A DNA stretch of 38,640 nt from Acidimicrobiia bacterium (lineage in GTDB: Bacteria > Actinomycetota > Acidimicrobiia > Acidimicrobiales > Ilumatobacteraceae), in the NCBI GenBank assembly GCA_009923785.1, contig RFSV01000014.1:1-38640 (forward strand). Direction: 5' to 3'. Shown here in pieces: positions 9,465 to 17,431 of this stretch. Both the position numbers and the translations under genes were made by a program. The notes beneath the pieces were generated by a model that ran no database searches, was not told the origin of the DNA, and saw only the letters and a program-made list of their open reading frames with translations. Numbering within the stretch: position 1 is the first letter of the stretch; each line of letters starts with the position of its first letter.

Positions 9465-12046
9465 GTGTCCGAATCGCCCTTCGACGGACGCATGGGCAAT
9501 TTGGTCCTCCAGACGCCATCCGCATGATGGAGGGCGGCCGCCACTGCGCCGGCGGTAGGGACGAGGCCGATCTCCCCGACTCCCTTGATCCCGTACGGTG
9601 ACGAAGGTTCGGGGGATTCGACCAGAATCGTGTGCACTGGCGGCATGTCTTTGGCGCGGATGATGCCGAGCGAGCGCAAAGTCGTCGGAATCGGGAATCC
9701 GGTGTCGGGGTCGGAAGGGAAGTCCTCGGACAGGGCATAGCCGAGTCCCATGTGAACGCTTCCTTCGATTTGGCCTTCACAGAGAGTCGGATTCACGGCT
9801 CGGCCGACATCGTGGGCCGCGACCACTCGCTCGATCGAACCATCGGCTGGATCGGCCACGACCATCTGACACGCGTAACCGAATGTCGAATGAATCGTCG
9901 GATTTTCGACGTCTCCGAGTTTGTCGGTCCAGTCGACCCGATACTCGCCCACATGATCGACGTCGACCGCACATCCCGCTCTGCGTGCGACGTCGCACGC
10001 GTCCTTCACGGCGCCAGCGCCCATGAGAGTTCCGCGTGATCCGGTTGTCTGACCGAATCCGAGTTCACGAGTCGTATCGACGATCACGCGGATTCGATCG
10101 GGGTCGATTCCGAGCTCGTGAACCACCACCTGTTGAGCGACTGTGTTCACGCCCTGTCCCATTTCGGTCCAACCGTGACGAACTTCGACGATCCCGTCGG
10201 ATCGAAAACGAACCACGGCGCGTGTGATCTCTTTGAATCCGTTGCCGAGACCGCTGTTCTTGAGTCCGAGCGCAACTCCGACGGCTCGGCCCGAGGCGAC
10301 CGCTTCATCGAAGTGAGGCTTCATCTCGTCGAGACAACGTTCGGCGCCGAGGCATCCGTCATCCATGATCTGCCCAGGCCCCCACACCATGCCGGGACGA
10401 ATGACGTTGAGTTTGCGGATCTCCCACCCGCTGATGCCCACCGCCTCGGCAAGTCGATCGAGGACACCCTCCATGGCGAATTGCGCCTGATTGGCGCCGA
10501 AACCGCGGAATGCTCCGCACACGGGGTTGTTGGTTCGCACGGCCACCGCTTCGACGTCCACGGCGGGAAGGTGATACGGCCCCGATGCGTGACCGGCCAT
10601 GCGCTCCAGAACTTTCATGCCAACGCTCGCGTAGGCCCCGCTGTCGCCGATTGCTCGTACGTGTAAGGCGGTGAGACGACCCTCGGCATCGCATCCGATG
10701 TCGTATTTCATACGAATCGGGTGTCGCTTGGCGTGAATACGGAACGACTCCTCCCTGGACAGCGTGCACTTGACCGGACGATCGAGAAGCCAGGCTGCGA
10801 GTGCCGTTTGAGCCTGGTTGCTCATGTCCTCCTTGCCGCCGAAGGCCCCTCCATTGGTCACCAACTCGACAGTGACCGAATCGTTGTCGACTCCGAGTAC
10901 CCGCGCGATGTCGTTGCGATCGTCCCAGACCCCTTGGCCGCCCGAGTACACGTGGAGTCGACGATTGTTGCCGTCCCGTTGAGGGACGGCCAGGGTACTT
11001 TCCGGTTCGAGGAACGCATGCTCGATGCGCTGAGTCTCGAACGTCTCGGTCACTCGATACGCCGACGTAGCCAGAGCTGCTTCGACATCTCCCCGTCGGT
11101 ACGAACTCGTACTGAGCCGATTGGTGTCAGTTCCCCAGACAGCGATCTCACGATCGTCGAGAGCGGCGACGGGATCGGTGACGACGTGGAGCGGTCGATA
11201 CTGGACGTCGACGAGTTCGGCCGCCTCACGGGCCGCTCGTCGACTGTCGGCCACGACAACGGCGAGCACGTCACCCGCATAGCTGGTACGACCACCCTCG
11301 GGAATCATGACGGGCCAGTCCTTGTGGATGAGCCCAACCTTCATGTCGCCAGGTATGTCGGAGGCGGTGAAGACGGCTACGACTCCGGGCGCAGTCTGAG
11401 CCCGGGCGATGTCGATGGAGATCACGTCAGCACGCGCGTACGACGTGAGATGAAGGGCGGCGTGCAGCATGCCGTCGGGGCGAAGATCGTCGACGTAGCC
11501 ACGATCGCCAAGAGCCAACTCACGTGCTTCGTATTTCACACCTCGGCTGCCCACGCCACCGACTGGTTCGGGATCGGGGATGTGACCCTTCGCTACGGCG
11601 TCGATCGCATCGAGAACCTTTACGTATCCGGTACAGCGACACAGGTTGGCTCCGAGGTGGCGGCTCATGTCGGCACGCGTGAGCGACGCGCCCTTTTTGT
11701 CGATCTGACCCTTGGCCCGCATCACGATCCCGGGGATGCAAAATCCACACTGCAGGCCCCCGCAGGCAGCGAACGCAGTCGCATATCTGTCCCGTTCGTC
11801 ATGAGAGAGACCCTCGAGAGTGACGATGTCCTTGCCGGCCACTTTGCCCAGCGGCTGTTGGCAACTGACGACGGGTTTGCCGTCGATCAGAACCGTGCAG
11901 CAACCACACTGTCCGGAAGGCGAACACCCGTCCTTGGGCGACGTGATGTCGAGCTCCTCCCGGAGTGCTTCGAGAAGATGGGCGTGACTTGCGGAAACGG
12001 TGACGTCGTTTCCGTTGACGCGTAGTGAGACTCTGGTTTCGTTCAT
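9461..12046 (-). CDS. Fused [2Fe-2S]/Mo-cofactor hydroxylase (XdhD-like)
   Basis: 861 residues. Residues 1-160 are a two-cluster Fe-S domain (CSPSGQCGCC around 41-50, Cys62, then CGFC and NLCRCTGY). The rest is a complete Mo domain with GGAFGGKED, CGAFRGFGANQ, EMGQGVNTVAQQ, TTGSRGTLMGAG and GIKGVGEIG with the catalytic glutamate. This Fe-S plus Mo fusion without a FAD domain is the layout of E. coli XdhD and relatives. It should hydroxylate a purine or related heterocycle. A FAD subunit must be supplied separately; the only candidate nearby is the CoxM-like protein four genes downstream. Start ATG 12046 overlaps the stop of the upstream gene by 4 nt; longer starts lie inside that gene. Confidence 0.92.
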   Translation of the reverse strand: MNETRVSLRVNGNDVTVSASHAHLLEALREELDITSPKDGCSPSGQCGCCTVLIDGKPVVSCQQPLGKVAGKDIVTLEGLSHDERDRYATAFAACGGLQCGFCIPGIVMRAKGQIDKKGASLTRADMSRHLGANLCRCTGYVKVLDAIDAVAKGHIPDPEPVGGVGSRGVKYEARELALGDRGYVDDLRPDGMLHAALHLTSYARADVISIDIARAQTAPGVVAVFTASDIPGDMKVGLIHKDWPVMIPEGGRTSYAGDVLAVVVADSRRAAREAAELVDVQYRPLHVVTDPVAALDDREIAVWGTDTNRLSTSSYRRGDVEAALATSAYRVTETFETQRIEHAFLEPESTLAVPQRDGNNRRLHVYSGGQGVWDDRNDIARVLGVDNDSVTVELVTNGGAFGGKEDMSNQAQTALAAWLLDRPVKCTLSREESFRIHAKRHPIRMKYDIGCDAEGRLTALHVRAIGDSGAYASVGMKVLERMAGHASGPYHLPAVDVEAVAVRTNNPVCGAFRGFGANQAQFAMEGVLDRLAEAVGISGWEIRKLNVIRPGMVWGPGQIMDDGCLGAERCLDEMKPHFDEAVASGRAVGVALGLKNSGLGNGFKEITRAVVRFRSDGIVEVRHGWTEMGQGVNTVAQQVVVHELGIDPDRIRVIVDTTRELGFGQTTGSRGTLMGAGAVKDACDVARRAGCAVDVDHVGEYRVDWTDKLGDVENPTIHSTFGYACQMVVADPADGSIERVVAAHDVGRAVNPTLCEGQIEGSVHMGLGYALSEDFPSDPDTGFPIPTTLRSLGIIRAKDMPPVHTILVESPEPSSPYGIKGVGEIGLVPTAGAVAAALHHADGVWRTKLPMRPSKGDSDT

Positions 12047-13014
12047 GACGGACGTACGACTCCTCTCTGGCTGGTCAGTCGCGTGTAGACCTCTGGACGT
12101 CGGTATCGATCGAAGTCGAACAAGGTTTCCTTGTACCGTGCGCACCAGTCGAGATCGCATTCGGCCGAGATCAATTCGTCGTCGGAAGTCAGTGCCTGAG
12201 CGACGACCTGCCCACTCGGAGCGATGATGCACGACTGGGCCAGCGAGTCGACGCCCTCTTCGACTCCTCCCTTGGCGACTCCGATGACCCAGGTGCCATT
12301 CTGATAGGCGCCGGCCTGCATGACGAGAGCGTTATGGAAACCTTGCAGCGCGTCCTGACTCGGATCGGGAACGTAGTGAATCGGCGTGTTGTAACCACAC
12401 AGGATGATTTCCACCCCCTGCAAGCCCATCTCGCGGTACGTCTCCGGCCACCGGCGGTCGTTGCAGATCATCATGCCGACGATGCCTCCGAAGGCTCGCC
12501 AGACAGGAAACCCTTCGTCGCTCGGCTCGAAGTAATAGCGCTCGGCGTGCTGGAAGGGTCGATCGGGTTCGTTGGTTTCGTGGCCCGGGATGTGCACTTT
12601 GCGGTACTTGCCGATGACCGAGCCATCGCGTTCGACCAGGATTTGTGTGTTGAAACGGTGTCTCGAGCCATTGGCATCGGGCTCGGTCAGTTCGGCGTAG
12701 CCGAGGCAGAAGCCGATGCCAAGCCGTTTCGCCTCGTCGAAGAGGGGCGCAGTGGACGAATTCGGCATCGACGTCTCGTACCAGTGGTCGGCGCGGGAGA
12801 TGTCGGTTTCGAACCAACGGGGGAAGAAGGTCGTCAACGCCAATTCGGGATAGACGACGAGTTCAACGCCTCGCCGGTGCGCCTGGTGGAGAAGTTCGAT
12901 CAGGCGAGCCACCACCTCGTCGCGTGAATCGTCCCGCTGAATGGGCCCGAGCTGCGCAGCTCCGACGACCACGGGACGACGCGACTCGCCGTGATGGGCA
13001 AATACTCGACTCAC
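12043..13014 (-). CDS. N-carbamoyl-D-amino-acid hydrolase (nitrilase superfamily)
   Basis: 323 residues. Very similar along its length, as I remember it, to Agrobacterium D-carbamoylase: PELALTTFFPRW, FNTQILVERDGSVIGKYRK, ICNDRRWPETYREMG and GYNTP blocks all match. The nitrilase catalytic triad is visible as Glu57, Lys139 and Cys184. It removes the carbamoyl group from an N-carbamoyl-D-amino acid or close analogue, giving amine, CO2 and ammonia. Start GTG 13014 is chosen from the GTGA overlap with the upstream gene. Such enzymes normally follow a hydantoinase; none is recognised in this window, so a ureido compound formed by ring oxidation may be the real substrate. Confidence 0.9.
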   Translation of the reverse strand: MSRVFAHHGESRRPVVVGAAQLGPIQRDDSRDEVVARLIELLHQAHRRGVELVVYPELALTTFFPRWFETDISRADHWYETSMPNSSTAPLFDEAKRLGIGFCLGYAELTEPDANGSRHRFNTQILVERDGSVIGKYRKVHIPGHETNEPDRPFQHAERYYFEPSDEGFPVWRAFGGIVGMMICNDRRWPETYREMGLQGVEIILCGYNTPIHYVPDPSQDALQGFHNALVMQAGAYQNGTWVIGVAKGGVEEGVDSLAQSCIIAPSGQVVAQALTSDDELISAECDLDWCARYKETLFDFDRYRRPEVYTRLTSQRGVVRPS

Positions 13015-14345
13015 GTCAGGCTCCTCGTCGGGGATTCGGCACTGGATGGTGTGAACTCGGTGTCGAGAAGATCGAGCATGACGTCGAGCAGCAATTGCGT
13101 TCCCTCAACGAGATCGGCGTCATCGGTGTGTTCGGCGGGGTTATGGCTGATGCCGAGATGGGACGGTGTGAAGATCATTGCCGTCGGACAGACGCGAGCG
13201 AGCATCTGTGCGTCGTGCCCGGCACCTGACGGAAGTCGACGAACCGAGTGGCCCCGGCCGGTGATGGCTCGTTCGACCGAGTCGACGACTCGCGGGTCGA
13301 ACTCGACCGGTTCGAATCGGGCCAATTGCCGACGTGAGATCGTGACGTTTTCGTCGGCTGCGATCTGTTCGATGAACCCGTCGATCTCGGCCTCGGCTGC
13401 TTTCAAGAGTTTCTCGTCGGTGTTGCGCACGTCGAGGGTCAGGGTCGCTGAACGCGGTACGACGTTGATGAGATTGGGGACGACCTCGATTCGTCCGACT
13501 GTGCAGACCTGATCGCCGCCCATCCGTTCGGCCAATTCGCGAAGGAAGACCGTCAAACGAGCGGCCACGAGAGCTGGATCACGACGCATCGACATCGGAG
13601 TGGTTCCGGCATGGTTGCTCTGACCTTCGATCGTGACCTCTTGCCATGAGATTCCCTGCACCCCGGTGACGGCTCCGAATCGAAAGCCTTCGCGCTCCAA
13701 CACTGGACCCTGCTCGATATGCAGTTCGACGAATGCGTGGGGAGCAGGTCCAGGGCATGGGACGGTGCCGGCGTATCCGATGCGACCAAGTTCGTCTCCG
13801 TACGACGGGCCGTCGATCGCCAGAGTCGAGAGGGCCTGTTCGACACCCAAGCCTCCGACGTACACCAGTGACCCGAGCATGTCGGGTTGGAAGCGGGCCC
13901 CTTCTTCGTTGCTGAACACGGTGACGGCGATCGGTCGCCGTGGTCGGACGCCGGCCGCCATGAGCGACTCGATCACTTCGAGGCCCGCCAGAACACCGAG
14001 GTTGCCGTCATAACGACCGCCGGTCCGCACCGTGTCGATGTGGGATCCCGTCATGACTGGTGCGCCTGCCCCGACCTCCCAGGTGCCCGTGATGTTTCCG
14101 ACGACATCGATGGTCACCGTGAGTCCAAGGTCCTTCATCCAGGTCACGAGCAGATCTCGGCCCAGTCGATCGTCGTCGGTCAGGGCGAGCCGGCAGGAAC
14201 CTCCGCCGTCGATGGGACCGATTCCGGCCAATTCCTCAAGACGGTCGAGAAGCCTCCGGCCGTCGACTCGTACATCTCTATTCAGGTCGTTGTCGTCCCC
14301 GGCTTTCCCGTTTCGACCACCGATAACCGAGCTCCCCTCCAGCAC
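13011..14345 (-). CDS. M20-family N-carbamoyl-L-amino-acid hydrolase / allantoate amidohydrolase
   Basis: 444 residues. Dinuclear metal amidohydrolase of the AmaB/AllC/beta-ureidopropionase group: metal ligands His102 (GSHIDTV), Asp113 (GGRYDGNLG), Glu147/148 (FSNEEGARF), His209 (ELHIEQGP) and the C-terminal SHNPAEHT. The dimerisation domain begins near GVQGISWQEV and holds SNHAGTTPM. Candidate substrates are N-carbamoyl-L-amino acids, allantoate or N-carbamoyl-beta-alanine, which sequence reading cannot separate. It is the first gene of the nine-gene operon. Start GTG 14345 is supported by a TAAACT box exactly 6 nt upstream, which predicts a leaderless message. Confidence 0.9.
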   Translation of the reverse strand: MLEGSSVIGGRNGKAGDDNDLNRDVRVDGRRLLDRLEELAGIGPIDGGGSCRLALTDDDRLGRDLLVTWMKDLGLTVTIDVVGNITGTWEVGAGAPVMTGSHIDTVRTGGRYDGNLGVLAGLEVIESLMAAGVRPRRPIAVTVFSNEEGARFQPDMLGSLVYVGGLGVEQALSTLAIDGPSYGDELGRIGYAGTVPCPGPAPHAFVELHIEQGPVLEREGFRFGAVTGVQGISWQEVTIEGQSNHAGTTPMSMRRDPALVAARLTVFLRELAERMGGDQVCTVGRIEVVPNLINVVPRSATLTLDVRNTDEKLLKAAEAEIDGFIEQIAADENVTISRRQLARFEPVEFDPRVVDSVERAITGRGHSVRRLPSGAGHDAQMLARVCPTAMIFTPSHLGISHNPAEHTDDADLVEGTQLLLDVMLDLLDTEFTPSSAESPTRSLT

Positions 14346-14351
14346 GAGGTG

Positions 14352-14357
14352 AGTTTA
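14352..14357 (-). promoter_or_regulatory. -10 box of the catabolic operon (leaderless)
   Basis: On the minus strand this reads TAAACT (TANNNT form), followed by 6 nt and then the GTG start at 14345. That spacing puts the transcription start at or next to the start codon. No convincing -35 box is seen. Inference from pattern only. Confidence 0.5.
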
Positions 14358-14393
14358 CATTTTGTCAAATCGTCCGCCTCGTGATGGGCCTGC

Positions 14394-14399
14394 CATAGT
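14394..14399 (+). promoter_or_regulatory. -10 box of the TSUP permease gene (leaderless)
   Basis: CATAGT, 4 of 6 matches to TATAAT, stands 6 nt before GTG 14406. It shares the 60-bp divergent gap with the catabolic operon promoter, so the two could be controlled together. A short near-palindrome TTTGTCAAA at 14361-14369 lies between the two boxes and might be an operator. Confidence 0.4.
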
Positions 14400-14405
14400 C
14401 GAGCC

Positions 14406-15149
14406 GTGTCGTCGATCGGTAGCTGGGGCGAATGGGTCGTGGTCGCCCTGGCCGTTCTCGTGGCAGCCACAGCTCAGTACACGGCCGGGTTCGGGTTCGC
14501 CCTTCTCGGCGTGCCCCTCATGGCGACGGTGATCGACACACATGACGCGGTCATCATCACCGTCTGGCTTGGCCTGGTGACCAGTTCTCTGCAGGCCGTC
14601 GAAGGCCGCCGGATCCTCGATCGTCCGCTTGCCACCCGCCTGACGGTCGGCACGATCCTGGGCATCCCGATCGGTTCGACGGTTTTCGTCCTCGTCGCCG
14701 AGAGAACACTGACGGTGGTCCTTGGAATCTGTGTCCTCATGGCGACTGCGGTGCTGGCTCGCGGCTTTCAGTTGACCTCGCCCAGCACTCGACCGGAGTG
14801 GGTGGCCGGAGTGGTCTCAGGGGCTCTCGCATCGTCCCTCGCCACCAATGGTCCACCGCTCGTCGCCGTTCTTCAGGCGCGACGTCTTCCCATTTCGGTG
14901 TTCAGGGCGACGATCAACACCGTGTTCGCCGTGGCCAACGTCTTGGCTCTCGTGGCCTTTGCCGTCACTGGTGATTTGGAGATGCGACAACTCGTTCTGT
15001 CGGCGGCGACACTGCCGATACTCGGCGCTGGGGTGGCACTCGGGCTCCGTCTCCGGCGCATGATCGATGAAACGCGAGCCCGACGGATGGTCCTCGGGCT
15101 TCTTGCGCTCGCCGGGGTGTCCGCCTTGATTTCGGCCGCGGCTGGCTGA
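14406..15149 (+). CDS. TSUP (TauE/SafE) family membrane permease
   Basis: 247 residues, mostly hydrophobic, with about eight predicted membrane segments in two repeats. The repeat start VAATAQYTAGFGFALLGVPL and the second-half GVVSGALASSLATNGPPLVAVLQ are typical of the TauE/SafE family. Members move sulfite, organosulfur compounds or small organic anions. Because it is divergent from the catabolic operon and shares a 60-bp gap with it, it may carry the pathway substrate or product; this is inference. No ribosome-binding site is seen before GTG 14406, in line with a leaderless start. Confidence 0.87.
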   Translation: MSSIGSWGEWVVVALAVLVAATAQYTAGFGFALLGVPLMATVIDTHDAVIITVWLGLVTSSLQAVEGRRILDRPLATRLTVGTILGIPIGSTVFVLVAERTLTVVLGICVLMATAVLARGFQLTSPSTRPEWVAGVVSGALASSLATNGPPLVAVLQARRLPISVFRATINTVFAVANVLALVAFAVTGDLEMRQLVLSAATLPILGAGVALGLRLRRMIDETRARRMVLGLLALAGVSALISAAAG

Positions 15150-15168
15150 AAGCGGCGATAAGGCTGGA

Positions 15169-15888
15169 TCAGGACCCGAAGATCGACAACCACTGAGCCT
15201 TGTCGGTCGGCTTCAGGACGAAATTGTGTCGTCGCACGTCCTGCAATGGTTCGGCTGGTGCGGCTGAATATCGATGGCCCGGGAAAAGAATCGTGTGGTC
15301 CGGCAGTGCATCGAGCCGTCGCAAGCTCTCGAACATGGCCTCGGCATCACTGCCGGGAAGGTCGGTGCGCCCACAACCGTCGAGAAACAAGGTGTCGCCC
15401 GAGACCAGAGCGTTTCGCACGCAGAAGCATTGGCTCCCAGGAGTATGACCGGGAGTGTGCAGACATTTGATGTCGATCTTGCCGACTGACACGACGTCAC
15501 CATCTTCATGGAGGACCAAGGAATCGGCACCGACTCCAGATGTCCGTTCCACCCAAGGCGCTTCGAACTTGTTGACGTGAATCGGTACGTCGACACGCTC
15601 CAGCAGACGGGCGATTCCGTCGATGCGGTATCCCATCATCTGACCACCGATGTGATCAGGGTGGTAGTGGGTGGCCAGGACGCCGGTCAGCCTCATGCCG
15701 TCGCTCTCGACCACGTCGATCAATTCGTCGACGGCGTAGGCCGGATCGACGAGGACACATTCTCCCGTCGAACAATCGCCGATGGCGTAGACGAAGTTGA
15801 CCATCTGACCAGCCAATGAATCGTCCCGCGCGAAATCCTGACCCGAGAGAAGTTGGCGGAAGTACAGATCGTTCTCTTCAGACGGCAT
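15169..15888 (-). CDS. Metallo-beta-lactamase-fold hydrolase (glyoxalase II-like)
   Basis: 239 residues. The metal motif THYHPDHIGG, then HTPGHTPGS, SGDTLFLDGCGRTDLPGS and LFPGHRY give a full set of ligands. The GCGRTDLPG block is shared with glyoxalase II-like hydrolases and ETHE1-type persulfide dioxygenases. It could be a thioester hydrolase or act on sulfur compounds, and the nearby TSUP permease would fit the latter, but the evidence does not decide. ATG 15888 is preceded by GAAGGTG. The gene converges on the TSUP gene, with 19 bp between stops, and is divergent from the ProA-like gene. Confidence 0.85.
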   Translation of the reverse strand: MPSEENDLYFRQLLSGQDFARDDSLAGQMVNFVYAIGDCSTGECVLVDPAYAVDELIDVVESDGMRLTGVLATHYHPDHIGGQMMGYRIDGIARLLERVDVPIHVNKFEAPWVERTSGVGADSLVLHEDGDVVSVGKIDIKCLHTPGHTPGSQCFCVRNALVSGDTLFLDGCGRTDLPGSDAEAMFESLRRLDALPDHTILFPGHRYSAAPAEPLQDVRRHNFVLKPTDKAQWLSIFGS

Positions 15889-15918
15889 GACACCTTCGAT
15901 TCCTCGTTGCTCACGGCC

Positions 15919-15924
15919 TACGCT
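15919..15924 (+). promoter_or_regulatory. -10 box of the ProA-like gene (leaderless)
   Basis: TACGCT (TANNNT form) lies 7 nt before GTG 15932. It is the main reason for preferring that start over other in-frame starts, such as the GTG at 15926. Confidence 0.45.
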
Positions 15925-15931
15925 AGTGCTC

Positions 15932-17416
15932 GTGTCCGACGGTGAGGTTCCGAATGCGACGGGGCGACTGACAGCCCTTGTCGAGGGCCAGTTGATTCCC
16001 TTCGGTGGCGATCAGTTCGTGAAAGTGAGTGCCGATCTGGCATCGCAGTTCGTCGAAGGAGATCGCCTGGTCGTCGTTCAGAACTCCGGAGATTTGATCC
16101 GAATCGAAGAGTCGGTGGCGCGTCTCGTCGACGAGGCCGTTTCCCAGGCGGTTACAGGTTTCGAACGGCTCGCGTCGACTTCTTCCGATGTGGTCGACAG
16201 CTTCTATGACCAATTTGCGCGCCTTTTGTCCGAGGACGAGATCTTTGCGCACGTTCGATCGGCGAACCAGGAAGACGTCGAGGCGGCTCGGCGGCGTGGC
16301 CGTGCGATCGGTCGTCTCGAACTCTCGGAGAAGATGCGTCATGACATGATCGAAGCTCTCCGCATGTGGCGCGATCTGCCCGATCCATTCGAGGGATCAG
16401 TCGAGCTGATCGCACACGAGAACTGGACCGTCGAAGAGAGGCGGAGTCCCCTCGGAGTGATCGGCTTCGTCTTCGAGGGACGTCCCAATGTCTTCGCTGA
16501 TGCGACAGGCGTTCTGAAGAGCGGGAATTCGGTGGTCTTTCGGATCGGAAGTGATGCATTGCTCACGGCGCGATCGCTCATGGAGCATTGCGTGCGGCCG
16601 GCATGCGAACTGACAGGACTGGCCCGGGAATGTGTCACCCTGGTCGATGCCGCCGAACGATCGGCCGGCCACGCTCTTTTCTCCGACACGCGATTGGCGT
16701 TGGCCGTAGCCAGAGGAAGTGGAGAAGCGGTTGCCCAACTGGGGTCCGTCGCGCGACAGTCCGGTGTCCCCGTGAGCCTTCACGGCACGGGTGGAGCGTG
16801 GATGCACGTCGCCGCCGGGGTCGCTCCAGATCGGATCCTGAAAGTCGTCGACGCCTCCCTCGATCGCAAGGTGTGCAACACCCTGAACGTGGTTGCCGTC
16901 GCGAAACCGGCCGAAGTCGAACGGAGTGCTGTCCTCTCAGGAATTCTGTCGGCGGCCAGCCGTCGCGACGTGAGACCGATCGTGCACCTGAGACGGGCAG
17001 AGGCGCGAGTGTGGGGCATCAGCGAACCGGAAGTCGATGTCGTGCTCCACGACGACGATTCCTTCCTCGCCACGGAATGGGAATGGGACGATCGTCCAGA
17101 AGTCTCGGTGATCACGGTGTCCGATGCGGATGAGACGGTGGTTCTCTTCAACGGGCACAGTCCGAAGTTCGTCTTGTCGATTCTGACCGAGGATCCCGAC
17201 GAACTCGAACGGGTGTACCGGACGTCGGAGGCCCCCTTCGTAGGAGATGGCTTCACGCGTTGGGTCGACGGACAATACGCACTGAGTCGCCCCGAACTCG
17301 GTTTGTCCAACTGGCAAACCGGACGGTTGTTCGGTCGGGGCGGCATTCTGTCGGGCGACGGAGTCTTCTCGGTTCGCCATCTGGCCCGTCATCGCGACCC
17401 CGGTCAACGGCGGTGA
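15932..17416 (+). CDS. ProA-like glutamate-5-semialdehyde dehydrogenase, divergent
   Basis: 494 residues from GTG 15932. The core from about residue 110 resembles ProA (gamma-glutamyl phosphate reductase): LELSEKMRHDMIEALR, RSPLGVIGFVFEGRPNVFADA, LKSGNSVVFRIGSDAL, and VCNTLNVVAV with the likely catalytic Cys315. The C-terminal part departs from ProA (FADGGEFGIGT-like block replaced by WVDGQYALSRPELGLSNW). ProA proteins are about 420 residues; about 80-100 extra residues at the N-terminus match nothing I recognise. No proB is adjacent. It may be an aldehyde dehydrogenase with a changed substrate rather than the proline enzyme. It converges with the amine-oxidase-like gene, 15 bp between stops. 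Confidence 0.75.
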   Translation: MSDGEVPNATGRLTALVEGQLIPFGGDQFVKVSADLASQFVEGDRLVVVQNSGDLIRIEESVARLVDEAVSQAVTGFERLASTSSDVVDSFYDQFARLLSEDEIFAHVRSANQEDVEAARRRGRAIGRLELSEKMRHDMIEALRMWRDLPDPFEGSVELIAHENWTVEERRSPLGVIGFVFEGRPNVFADATGVLKSGNSVVFRIGSDALLTARSLMEHCVRPACELTGLARECVTLVDAAERSAGHALFSDTRLALAVARGSGEAVAQLGSVARQSGVPVSLHGTGGAWMHVAAGVAPDRILKVVDASLDRKVCNTLNVVAVAKPAEVERSAVLSGILSAASRRDVRPIVHLRRAEARVWGISEPEVDVVLHDDDSFLATEWEWDDRPEVSVITVSDADETVVLFNGHSPKFVLSILTEDPDELERVYRTSEAPFVGDGFTRWVDGQYALSRPELGLSNWQTGRLFGRGGILSGDGVFSVRHLARHRDPGQRR

Positions 17417-17431
17417 ATCCGTCGACCGTCC

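Noticed and set aside
10721-12025. Long plus-strand open frame (434 codons) opposite the fused hydroxylase
   Set aside because: Fully antisense to a gene with intact Fe-S and Mo motifs; no recognisable domain. Long antisense frames are common in high-GC DNA.
12047-12232. N-terminal extension of the fused hydroxylase
   Set aside because: It is an out-of-frame reading of the D-carbamoylase 3' end; the Fe-S domain begins at ATG 12046.
14362-14368. TTGACA/TTGTCA-like -35 boxes near divergent promoters
   Set aside because: Spacing to the proposed -10 boxes is 5 or about 26 bp, not 16-18 bp.
14361-14369. TTTGTCAAA near-palindrome as operator
   Set aside because: Arms are 4 bp; such sites are expected by chance. 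Mentioned with the promoter but not listed as a feature.
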